Below are positions 7,017 to 13,849 of a stretch of DNA of 15,511 nucleotides, piece by piece; position 1 is the first letter of the stretch; each line of letters opens with the position of its first letter. Both the position numbers and the translations under genes were made by a program. The stretch lies in contig DBOG01000025.1 in assembly GCA_002299915.1 (NCBI GenBank), positions 2,258 through 17,768 of the forward strand, in the 5' to 3' direction. Origin of the DNA: Proteobacteria bacterium UBA652. Its GTDB lineage: Bacteria; Pseudomonadota; Gammaproteobacteria; Nitrosococcales; Methylophagaceae. Under the pieces are notes generated by a model. That model ran no database searches. It was not told the origin of the DNA and saw nothing but the letters and a program-made list of their open reading frames with translations.

Positions 7017-8288
7017 CTAAGAAACCGATTTTGAGACCAACTGCATTCGGACTGTTTTAATGGTGTTGTCGGCAGTTTGTACGATTTCAATAACGATATT
7101 ATTGATCCGTAAACTCACGCCAGGAGAGGGGATGTTTTCCAAACGTTCCAAAATCAGGCCATTAATCGTTTTCGGCCCATCAATCGGCAGCTGCCAGCGC
7201 AGCTCACGATTGAGTTCGCGGATATTGAGCGAACCATTAATTAAGTAACTGCCATCGTCTTGCGGATGGATTTCCCGATCTGTGTCTAAGGTGTCGACGG
7301 TAAATTCACCGACAATTTCTCGGAAAATATCTTCTAGGGTAATCAGTCCGATAATATCACCATATTCATCAACAACAAGACCTGTGCGGCGTTTATGTTT
7401 TTGGAAATTAATCAGCTGGGTATTGAGCGGTGTGCTTTCAGGCACAAAATAATTCTGGCGTATAATGTCACGTAACGTTTTGTCATTCAAATTATCTTGC
7501 GCCATTAAATGCACCGCTTTGCGAAGGTGAATAATACCAATAATGTGATCGATACTATCTTCATAAACGGGTACACGAGTAAAAGCACAATGAGAAAGTT
7601 GCTGCATAATATCAGTCAGTGGTGCATTGATATTCAAGCCTTCCATTTCACTGCGTGGCACCATCACATCTTCAACCGTTATTTTTTCAAGATCGAGAAT
7701 GCTTACAAGCATTTCTTTATGGCTTTGCGGGATCATACTGCCCGCTTCGAGCAATGCCATTCGCAATTCTTCACTATTGATCGCACTGGCGCTGGCATCC
7801 ATACTTGAAACACCAAGTAGTTTAAGCAGACGGTTGGTGATGAGATTGATTGACCATACCAGAGGGGACAGCAAAAATTGTAAAGGCTTGAGAATAAAGC
7901 TAGCAGGGAAGGCAACCCGTTCTGGATGCAATGCAGCCAATGTTTTAGGGGTGACTTCAGCAAACAGAAGCACAATAATCGTTAACGCAAAAGTGGCGAT
8001 CATAATGCCATTTTCACCCCATAATTTAATCCCAATCACAGTGGCAATAGCAGAGGCAAGAATATTAACGAAATTATTGCCCAGCAGGATCAAACCAATC
8101 AGCCGATCAGGTCGTTCGAGTAATTGGCTGGAGCGAAGAGCGCCCGCATTGCCTTCTTGCGCCAGATGTTTCAAACGATAGCGATTGAGCGACATCAGCG
8201 CTGTTTCTGCGCTGGAGAAAAAAGCAGATAGCAATAACAGGCAAAATAGCAATAAGAAAAGCAGGTTGGTAGAGGTGGTTTCTAGCAT
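7017..8288 (-). CDS. corB: CNNM/CorB-type transporter with CBS pair and CorC/HlyC domain
   Basis: A 423-residue inner-membrane protein of the CNNM/CorB family (E. coli YfjD/CorB), linked to Mg2+ and Co2+ export. Residues 1-160 form the DUF21/CNNM membrane domain with about four hydrophobic segments and the conserved SAETALMSLNRYRL (26-39) and AEVTPKTLA (110-118). CBS domains occupy about 200-265 (VMVPRSEMEGL; FTRVPVYEDSIDHIIGIIH) and 270-330 (LVVDEYGDIIGLITLEDIFREIVGE). The C-terminal CorC_HlyC domain covers about 345-418 (DGSYLINGSLNIRELNR). Such CBS pairs bind ATP-Mg in relatives. It begins 10 bp after ypjD without a good ribosome binding site, suggesting coupled translation. ypjD-corB next to ffh is the E. 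coli arrangement. Confidence 0.95.
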   Translation of the reverse strand: MLETTSTNLLFLLLFCLLLLSAFFSSAETALMSLNRYRLKHLAQEGNAGALRSSQLLERPDRLIGLILLGNNFVNILASAIATVIGIKLWGENGIMIATFALTIIVLLFAEVTPKTLAALHPERVAFPASFILKPLQFLLSPLVWSINLITNRLLKLLGVSSMDASASAINSEELRMALLEAGSMIPQSHKEMLVSILDLEKITVEDVMVPRSEMEGLNINAPLTDIMQQLSHCAFTRVPVYEDSIDHIIGIIHLRKAVHLMAQDNLNDKTLRDIIRQNYFVPESTPLNTQLINFQKHKRRTGLVVDEYGDIIGLITLEDIFREIVGEFTVDTLDTDREIHPQDDGSYLINGSLNIRELNRELRWQLPIDGPKTINGLILERLENIPSPGVSLRINNIVIEIVQTADNTIKTVRMQLVSKSVS

Positions 8289-8298
8289 AAGGGCGGGA

Positions 8299-9087
8299 TT
8301 ATTTTAGGAAAAATTCTAAGACAAGTTTACTACCAACATAGGATAGCAGTAGAAAAGAAAAGCCAATCAAACACCAGCGGACAGCGGTTTGTCCGCGCCA
8401 ACCTTGCTGCCATCTTCCCCACAGCAGGACAGAGAAGACCACCCATGCAATAAGTGAAAATATTGTTTTGTGGCCTAAATTCTGCCCCCAGAAATCTTGC
8501 ACAAAAATAGCGCCACTGACTAAGCTCAGTGTGAGCAAGACAAAGCCTACCGTAATAAATTGGAATAAGGTGTTTTCCATGGTTTGTAAGGGATCAAGCT
8601 GGGCTGAAACGCGGCTTTTCTGATGATTATGTAAGCGTTTTTCTTGACGTGCAAGCATACCCGCTTGAATTGCCGCGAGCGCTAATACGCTATAAGCGCT
8701 GAGCGATAACAAAATATGCCATTCTAGTGCAGGATTGTCAGTAATTAGGCTATGTTCACTTGGAAAAATACTTTTGAGTAATAAACTGAGCGCGGTTAAT
8801 GGATAAATAAGAATACCAGGATGGGCAATGGTTTTGATACCTATCAATAGCGCAATGCAGGCCATCAACCAACTACTAATAGACAGTGCGCTGAATAGGC
8901 TTAAATTCCAGCCACCTGCAGCTTTGATTGATTGTAGAATGTCGGCAGCATGAAACAGCAATGCTACGGTGGCAAGTATAAATACAGGTAAGCCTGCCCG
9001 TTTGGGATTGTCTGAGAATAAGCGGCGCACTAAAATGATAGCACAGCCGATATAAAGGGCAATAGCGAGTAAAGCAGTAATTGTCAT
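8299..9087 (-). CDS. ypjD: YpjD-type inner-membrane protein, cytochrome c assembly (CcsA-like) family
   Basis: A 262-residue polytopic membrane protein with about eight hydrophobic helices, matching YpjD of the cytochrome c assembly/CcsA-like family. Conserved pieces are ALEWHILLSLSAYSVLALAA around residues 124-143, containing the conserved His, and the C-terminal stretch with GHKTIFSLIAW and GRWQQGWRGQ around 205-234. Relatives are haem-handling membrane proteins, but the role of YpjD itself is not firmly established. It is divergent from ffh, 60 bp away, and followed by corB, as in E. coli. No clear ribosome binding site precedes the ATG at 9087. The lone His in the fourth region could be a haem ligand; this is inference. 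Confidence 0.9.
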   Translation of the reverse strand: MTITALLAIALYIGCAIILVRRLFSDNPKRAGLPVFILATVALLFHAADILQSIKAAGGWNLSLFSALSISSWLMACIALLIGIKTIAHPGILIYPLTALSLLLKSIFPSEHSLITDNPALEWHILLSLSAYSVLALAAIQAGMLARQEKRLHNHQKSRVSAQLDPLQTMENTLFQFITVGFVLLTLSLVSGAIFVQDFWGQNLGHKTIFSLIAWVVFSVLLWGRWQQGWRGQTAVRWCLIGFSFLLLSYVGSKLVLEFFLK

Positions 9088-9111
9088 GTGATATATGATA
9101 TCAGTTATAAT
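9081..9111 (+). promoter_or_regulatory. Candidate ffh promoter with internal palindrome
   Basis: TATAAT at 9106-9111 is a perfect -10 box, 36 bases before the ffh ATG. TTGTCA at 9081-9086 is a fair -35 box, but the spacer is 19 bases, longer than ideal. Between them lies the palindrome TGATAT-ATG-ATATCA (9089-9103), in a place where a repressor would block the promoter. The DNA is AT-rich, so the palindrome could be chance. Confidence 0.35.
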
Positions 9112-9147
9112 TATTTTTTGAAAAATGGTTTATGTGGATAATACACA

Positions 9148-10521
9148 ATGTTTGATAGTTTGAGTGATCGCCTAGCGGGTACGCTGAAAAATTTACGGGG
9201 TCAAGGTCGGATCACAGAGAAAAATGTGACTGATACCCTGCGTGAAGTGCGGATGGCATTATTGGAAGCTGATGTTGCTTTGCCTGTGGTGCGTGAGTTT
9301 GTTGGGCGAGTAAAAGAGCGAGCAATGGGACAGGATGTATTGACAAGCCTGACGCCTGGCCAAGCCTTGGTTAAGGTGGTTAATAATGAATTGACGGCTG
9401 TTATGGGTGAGGCCAATGAAAGCCTGAATTTAGCAACCCAACCGCCGGCAGTGATTTTAATGGCAGGTTTGCAAGGCGCGGGTAAAACAACCAGCGTGGC
9501 AAAATTAGCGCGCTGGTTAAAAGAGCGCGAGAAGAAATCGGTGTTGGTAGCCAGTGCTGATGTATATCGCCCCGCCGCGATTGAGCAGTTGAAAACGCTA
9601 GCGCGGGAAGTGGATGTTGACTTTTTTCCCAGCCAAACTAACCAAAAGCCGGTTGATATTGCGACTGCTGCCGTGGCGCAAGCCAAAAAGAAGTTTATTG
9701 ATGTAGTGATTATTGATACTGCAGGTCGGCTACATATTGATGACGATATGATGGCTGAAATCAAACAAGTCCACGCCGCTATTTCGCCAGTAGAAACCCT
9801 GTTTACAGTTGACAGTATGACAGGGCAAGATGCGGCGAATACAGCAAAGGCATTTGATGAAGCTTTGCCACTAACAGGCATTATCTTAACCAAAACAGAT
9901 GGTGATGCACGCGGCGGCGCGGCCTTATCCATTCGCCATATCACTGGCAAACCGATCAAGTTCTTAGGGGTCGGTGAAAAAACAGATGCCTTAGAACCCT
10001 TCCATCCAGACCGTGTTGTATCGCGTATTTTAGGGATGGGCGATGTATTATCTCTGGTGGAAGATGCCCAGCGCAAAATGGATGCGGGCGCCGCCGAGAA
10101 AATGGCGAAGAAGATCAAAAAAGGCAAAGGGTTTGATCTCAATGATTATAAAGAACAACTGCAACAGATGAAAAAAATGGGTGGCATGGGCGCGATGATG
10201 GATAAATTGCCAGGCATGAGTAATATCTCTGAAGAGGCTAAAGCCCAAGTCGATGACAAAGAATTTGATCGGATTGAAGCGATGATTAGTTCGATGACCA
10301 AAAAAGAACGGCGCAAGCCCGAGATCATTAAAGGTGGACGGAAAAAACGCATTGCCGCCGGTTCAGGCACTCAAGTGCAAGAGATTAACCGTATGCTCAA
10401 GCAATTCACCCAAATGCAAAAAATGATGAAGAAGATGAGTGCCAAAGGCGGCATGGCAAAAATGATGCGTGCACTAGGCGGCGGGAAAATGCCAATGGGC
10501 GGTGGGGGTATGCCATTTTAA
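9148..10521 (+). CDS. ffh: Signal recognition particle protein Ffh
   Basis: A 457-residue SRP54-type GTPase that binds 4.5S RNA and signal sequences of nascent membrane proteins and docks with FtsY. Domain order is normal: N domain 1-90, G domain about 100-295 and Met-rich M domain 330-457. GTPase motifs are GLQGAGKTT (107-115), DTAGRLHID (190-198) and TKTDGDARGGAAL (248-260). The M domain has the RNA-binding helix-turn-helix around SGTQVQEINRMLKQF and a Met/Gly-rich end (KMPMGGGGMPF). A GGA stretch lies about ten bases before the ATG. In many relatives rpsP-rimM-trmD-rplS follows ffh. Here a secreted chitosanase gene follows, and no terminator is evident in the 79-bp gap. Confidence 0.98.
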   Translation: MFDSLSDRLAGTLKNLRGQGRITEKNVTDTLREVRMALLEADVALPVVREFVGRVKERAMGQDVLTSLTPGQALVKVVNNELTAVMGEANESLNLATQPPAVILMAGLQGAGKTTSVAKLARWLKEREKKSVLVASADVYRPAAIEQLKTLAREVDVDFFPSQTNQKPVDIATAAVAQAKKKFIDVVIIDTAGRLHIDDDMMAEIKQVHAAISPVETLFTVDSMTGQDAANTAKAFDEALPLTGIILTKTDGDARGGAALSIRHITGKPIKFLGVGEKTDALEPFHPDRVVSRILGMGDVLSLVEDAQRKMDAGAAEKMAKKIKKGKGFDLNDYKEQLQQMKKMGGMGAMMDKLPGMSNISEEAKAQVDDKEFDRIEAMISSMTKKERRKPEIIKGGRKKRIAAGSGTQVQEINRMLKQFTQMQKMMKKMSAKGGMAKMMRALGGGKMPMGGGGMPF

Positions 10522-10556
10522 TTTTGTCCTATATGAACTAGAAGCGAATGAACTGG

Positions 10557-10575
10557 TCTCCTTGTAATAAGGAGA
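10557..10575 (+). other. Perfect hairpin in the leader of the chitosanase gene
   Basis: TCTCCTT-GTAAT-AAGGAGA forms a 7-bp perfect stem with a 5-base loop, 25 bases before the ATG at 10601. The 3' arm contains AAGGAG, a full anti-rRNA match, but no start codon is suitably placed after it. The real ribosome binding site is AAAGGA at 10585-10590. There is no T run after the stem, so it is not a standard terminator of ffh. Confidence 0.5.
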
Positions 10576-10600
10576 GTACATATAAAAGGAATTTTCTTCA

Positions 10601-11644
10601 ATGAGTGTTCGACAAATAAAGTATTTAAGTTTATTAGGAATGTTGTTTAATCTACCTAGCATGGCGATGGAGCCGATGCGTGGTGATATGAATAATGATC
10701 AGCGTGTTGAAATATCGGATGTGGTCGGTGTCATCAATATTGTATTAGGTGATGGTGTTGCCACACAGGGTGCTGATTGTGATAACAGTGGTGGCGCAGT
10801 TATCGTTAGTGATGTGGTTTGCACAATTAATGTCGCCTTAGCAGATAATGTTGATGAATTGGTATCTTTTACTGAGCAACAACGCCTGATTGCTGATCAA
10901 TTTATCAGTATCTTTGAGAATAGCACCAAAACAATTCAATATGACTATGCTGAGAATATTGGTGATAATCGAGGGATTACGGCAGGGCGCGCTGGCTTTA
11001 CTTCTGCCACAGCAGATATGCGTGAGCTAATTTTAGACTACACAGAAATCAACCCCAATAATTTACTGATTCAATACGTTGATGAACTGGAAAGACTCTC
11101 CACAATCCGATATACCCCACCGCGTTCAGAAGCGAAAGACATATTAAGTGCTAATACAGATAATCTGCCTAATCTAATTTTAAACTGGAAAACCACGGCC
11201 GAGCGTCAAGATTTTAGGAATGCACAAGATGCCTATGTTGATACGCATTATTTCAATAGGGCACTTGAAAAGGCACAAGGTATCGGCGCGACATTACCGC
11301 TTACCCTGCTCAGCCTATATGATACCAGTATCCAACATGGAGACGGTGATCCCATTGTCGCCCCAACAGCGCTAACGGCATTGGTTCATAAAGCCACTGA
11401 AATGACGGGCAATCAAACGCCAGCAGAGGGTGCGAATGAAGTTGAATGGTTAATGAATTTCATTACCAACCGAAAAAATATGATGCTAGCAGATGAGTTT
11501 TGGCGTCATTCCTTAGCGCGGATTGATGAACTACAAGACTTGATTGCAGCAGAGAACTACCAGCTTGAACCGTTTACCTTATGCATTCAGCGCTATTCAT
11601 GTGTGCTAGGGCAAGGCAGTGAAGATGAATATGATTTACCCTAA
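10601..11644 (+). CDS. Secreted GH46 chitosanase with N-terminal dockerin-like module
   Basis: A 347-residue exported protein. Residues 1-22 are a signal peptide (cleavage probably after NLPSMA). Residues 28-82 contain two dockerin type I-like, EF-hand calcium loops: DMNNDQRVEISD followed by VVGVINIVLG, then DCDNSGGAVIVSD followed by VVCTINVAL. Residues about 88-340 match glycoside hydrolase family 46: IFENSTKTIQYDYAENIGDN, then RGITAGRAGFTSATADMREL. Glu106 and Asp122 correspond to the catalytic acid and base (Glu22 and Asp40 of Streptomyces N174 chitosanase), and Thr127 to the water-orienting Thr. GH46 enzymes are endo-acting, inverting hydrolases of chitosan. Cys328 and Cys334 could form a disulfide. 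An AAAGGA site precedes the start. It converges with the next gene with an 11-bp gap. The dockerin-GH46 combination is unusual. Confidence 0.87.
   Translation: MSVRQIKYLSLLGMLFNLPSMAMEPMRGDMNNDQRVEISDVVGVINIVLGDGVATQGADCDNSGGAVIVSDVVCTINVALADNVDELVSFTEQQRLIADQFISIFENSTKTIQYDYAENIGDNRGITAGRAGFTSATADMRELILDYTEINPNNLLIQYVDELERLSTIRYTPPRSEAKDILSANTDNLPNLILNWKTTAERQDFRNAQDAYVDTHYFNRALEKAQGIGATLPLTLLSLYDTSIQHGDGDPIVAPTALTALVHKATEMTGNQTPAEGANEVEWLMNFITNRKNMMLADEFWRHSLARIDELQDLIAAENYQLEPFTLCIQRYSCVLGQGSEDEYDLP
10682..10846 (+). repeat. Dockerin-like module, copy 1 (N-terminal in the chitosanase)
   Basis: This encodes two calcium-loop/helix units. It is homologous to the module at 11659-11820 in the converging gene: both have DV-x3-IN-x-VLG, then about a dozen residues, then DCD, then SDV(V/I)CTINV. 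At DNA level the best stretch is 10808-10840 versus 11665-11697 on the opposite strand, with 27 of 33 bases identical by eye. Confidence 0.8.
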
Positions 11645-11655
11645 GGTTGATGTCT

Positions 11656-12453
11656 TTAACTTGATAACACGACATTAATTGTACAAATTACATCGCTGAT
11701 ATTGATCACACCATTTTCGTCACAATCAGGGGTGCCCGTGTTAACTGAACTGCCCAATACTTCATTAATTGTGGCGATGACATCGGTGATATCAACGTTG
11801 TTATCGCCGCTGGCATCGCCCACCATCGCGCGGCCAATCGCCGTTGTTTTATTGGATACATAATCATCGAATAGTAACTGCGTAAAGCCACCCGCCCCAC
11901 CAATGCCGCCTAATAACGCAGCATTAATCACACTGGTCGCATCGCCAGACATGCCACTAGCATCAGCAGCATCCGTATTGGCATCAGAATCGACCCATAG
12001 CTGAATAGCGCCGCCTTGTGTCCAGTCAATTTCGACCGAATGCCAGTTGGTGTTACCGACGGCAGCCATGGCAGGCAAGCCACCATCATTGGGCGTTACT
12101 GTGATATGCGTGCCATCAAAAGACACGGTATAAATTGCGGTGGTTGCTGCATTATCAGCAAAGGCCTGGAATAAGGTGGCATCACCACTACCTGTCGCCA
12201 AAAAATAAAAACGGCTAATCATCCGCGGCTCATCAGTGGGGCCGCCTGCGGCAGACACACCATTATTAGTCACCGTGCCCGCTGTGCCATCCATCGCGCA
12301 CTCGCCGGCATAGCGTACGATAATATGCGCATCATCAGGCCCCCCCGAAATTGCCCCAGAAGTAGCATCCCATGCGGCCAAGCTGCATGCCTGCGCTGCA
12401 AAGCTAACCAGGAATAGACTTGCCGCCAGTGTGGTTCTTAATAAATTAATCAT
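11656..12453 (-). CDS. Secreted protein with probable ConA-like jelly-roll domain and C-terminal dockerin-like module
   Basis: A 265-residue exported protein. The ATG at 12453 is chosen because it opens a good signal peptide (MINLLRTTLAASLFLVSFA, then AQA before Cys); a GTG at 12537 would add 28 residues ahead of that signal. The mature part (about 23-210) is rich in Gly, Ala and Asp, with beta-type segments such as ISRFYFLA and WHSVEIDWTQGGAIQLWVDS, resembling concanavalin A/laminin-G-like jelly rolls in which one strand carries an 'iqlwvDg' pattern. I see no catalytic motif, so binding of a polysaccharide or structural role is only a guess. Residues 212-265 are two dockerin-like calcium loops (DASGDNNVDITD and DCDENGVINISD). 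The Cys after AQA is not in a proper lipobox. It converges with the chitosanase gene. Confidence 0.72.
   Translation of the reverse strand: MINLLRTTLAASLFLVSFAAQACSLAAWDATSGAISGGPDDAHIIVRYAGECAMDGTAGTVTNNGVSAAGGPTDEPRMISRFYFLATGSGDATLFQAFADNAATTAIYTVSFDGTHITVTPNDGGLPAMAAVGNTNWHSVEIDWTQGGAIQLWVDSDANTDAADASGMSGDATSVINAALLGGIGGAGGFTQLLFDDYVSNKTTAIGRAMVGDASGDNNVDITDVIATINEVLGSSVNTGTPDCDENGVINISDVICTINVVLSS
11659..11820 (-). repeat. Dockerin-like module, copy 2 (C-terminal in the jelly-roll protein)
   Basis: Fifty-four codons directly before the stop encode two calcium-loop/helix units, paralogous to 10682-10846. The two copies lie on opposite strands, about 810 bp apart, so they also form a diverged long inverted repeat. 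Confidence 0.8.
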
Positions 12454-12580
12454 AGTATTGCGTTCTCGAATGACCGAAAAGGAGAGGGTAAACATGATCG
12501 ATAATAAACCACTCTCAATAAATTTGCTAATATTCACAATTAAAAATTAACTTAATTGTCGTAAGTTACCTTCACTTTCT

Positions 12581-12760
12581 TATGCAATGATGCAGGATGA
12601 ATGGGAGCGATGAGCACTTAATCAAGCTCCCTCCGCTACTCCTTCGACCATTCCCTGCTTCCTGCATCATGGCATTTGTGCTCCTGCATTTCACCGTTAG
12701 CGGAGAGCTCTGTAGTTTTTGAACCTAAGAAAATCCTTCGGTTCCTTCGAGTTCATCAGG
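12581..12760. repeat. Intergenic region dense in inverted and direct repeats
   Basis: This occupies most of the 313-bp gap between two minus-strand secreted-protein genes. ATGATGCAGGA (12587-12597) is perfectly inverted at 12660-12670, nested around GGGAGC (12603-12608) inverted at 12626-12631. CTCCGCTA (12631-12638) is inverted at 12698-12705, with flanking GAGCTC-like sequence adding imperfect pairing. TCCTGCAT recurs directly at 12682-12689, and CCTTCGGTTCCTTCG near 12740 is a short direct repeat. I find no open reading frame. It could be a degraded MITE-like or REP-like element, or a structured RNA, and could hold a terminator and promoter for the flanking genes. Confidence 0.5.
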
Positions 12761-12766
12761 ATGACT

Positions 12767-13765
12767 TTAATAGGGGATAGCATCACCTGAATAGACCGCT
12801 TCAAAATCACTTAATCTCACTTGGTTAATATCATGTAATAAATCATTATTCCAGTTATCGTGGTGTTCACCGGTGATATACATATCGCTGCCAGTATCGG
12901 CGAGGATGATGCCATACTTTTTCATCGCGATGAGGATGATTTGTAACTCAGGAGCGAAGGAGGAGATATCAAAGCTGGCTTTCAATCTGAGCCTTAAACC
13001 CATGGGGGGCTTATTAGGATCATTGCCACCTTGCCCATCAGAATGAGTGGCAGGTAAAATATAGGCTCTTCGGATACTGCTGAGGGTAAAGCGAATAGCA
13101 TGTTTTATTTCTTGCTCAATATGGATTTCATCATAGCGAATTAAACCGGGTAGGATGGCGAGGCCGGAGGCATCAGCGGAGGTCCATGTTTCGGGGCGCT
13201 GTTGGTTTTGGGATAAATCCCAAATGGCACCGGATCCCCCTGTCCATTGCGAGCCATCAAATTGGGCGTGAAAAATTTCATAGAGCATGCAGGTATTTTG
13301 TTGCAATAATAAGATATGCTTATCGCTACCGCCTTCTATATTGGGATTGGCGGGGATAGGATAACAGCCGACATCTTCTGCATCGCCAGTATTGCAGCTA
13401 CCCAGATTCAGATCGCTTTCATCCCAGTATAAAAATTGAATGGGGCTTGTGGTTTGGTTGTCTGAAATCAGGGTGTAAGGAATACCGATGTCTCTACCTT
13501 GATAGCTTGATCCAAAGTCAGCGTGGAGCCGTGTGCTACCGCCGACACTATTGATGAAAGCGATATTATTAGGATGAAGAGGGAAATTATCAATGGGGGT
13601 ATTCCAAAGATTATCTTCAGGCAAGATCTGACAGCCTGCAATAATGGGTATATTAGCCGAATCATTTGATTCAAAGGAATCATTGAAGATGGTCTCAGCA
13701 GCGCTACAGAAGCTGCTGCTGAATAATAGCAGAGTAAAGATAGTGGTTTTTTTTAGCGGCATCAT
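12767..13765 (-). CDS. Conserved secreted protein of unknown function with N-terminal FxDxFE segment
   Basis: A 332-residue protein with a signal peptide at 1-22 (KKTTIFTLLLFSSSFCSA). FNDSFES (27-33) follows; short FxDxFE-type segments of this kind recur in unrelated exported proteins of gammaproteobacteria. The rest (about 45-330) is one globular unit with motifs I associate with a widespread uncharacterised secreted family: ILPEDNLWNTPID, LHADFGSS, GIPYTLI, WTSADASGLAILPGLIRYDE, MGLRLRLKASFDIS and MKKYGIILADTGSDMYITGE. Four Cys in the mature part (45, 124, 134, 159) may form disulfides. The many conserved Asp, His and Trp residues hint at an enzyme or a carbohydrate-binding protein, but I cannot name an activity. 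No clear ribosome binding site is visible before the ATG pair. Neighbours are other secreted proteins. Confidence 0.75.
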   Translation of the reverse strand: MMPLKKTTIFTLLLFSSSFCSAAETIFNDSFESNDSANIPIIAGCQILPEDNLWNTPIDNFPLHPNNIAFINSVGGSTRLHADFGSSYQGRDIGIPYTLISDNQTTSPIQFLYWDESDLNLGSCNTGDAEDVGCYPIPANPNIEGGSDKHILLLQQNTCMLYEIFHAQFDGSQWTGGSGAIWDLSQNQQRPETWTSADASGLAILPGLIRYDEIHIEQEIKHAIRFTLSSIRRAYILPATHSDGQGGNDPNKPPMGLRLRLKASFDISSFAPELQIILIAMKKYGIILADTGSDMYITGEHHDNWNNDLLHDINQVRLSDFEAVYSGDAIPY

Positions 13766-13799
13766 ATTTTAAATTTGCATAGATAATGCTAAGCATAAC

Positions 13800-13831
13800 A
13801 AAAAGGACCGCTATATGATAGCGGCCCTTTT
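13800..13831 (-). terminator. Rho-independent terminator of the DUF945-like gene
   Basis: On the minus strand, AAAAGGGCCGCTAT (13831-13818) pairs with ATAGCGGTCCTTTT (13814-13801) around a 3-base loop, with one G-U pair and a U tract at 13804-13800. It lies about 19 bases after the stop of the upstream DUF945-like gene (stop at 13850) and 35 bases before the start of the 332-residue secreted protein, so these two genes are separate transcription units. Confidence 0.9.
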
Positions 13832-13849
13832 AATCACCATTAAAAAAAA

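Noticed and set aside
7008..7026. GGTTTC...GAAACC inverted repeat over the corB stop codon
   Set aside because: Six base pairs with a 7-base loop and no T run on either strand, so I could not call it a terminator.
9201..10142. Long open frame of 313 codons on the minus strand
   Set aside because: It lies fully antisense to ffh, whose domains and motifs are intact. The translation is Ser/Ala/Thr-rich with no recognisable domain, as expected for a shadow frame.
12381..12395. Cys after the signal peptide of the jelly-roll protein as a lipoprotein site
   Set aside because: The residues before it are A-A-Q-A, lacking the aliphatic residue at -3 needed for a lipobox; ordinary signal peptidase I cleavage is more likely.
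12454..12537. Longer form of the jelly-roll/dockerin protein starting at a GTG
   Set aside because: The extra 28 residues would precede an excellent signal peptide that begins at the ATG at 12453, so the shorter form is preferred.
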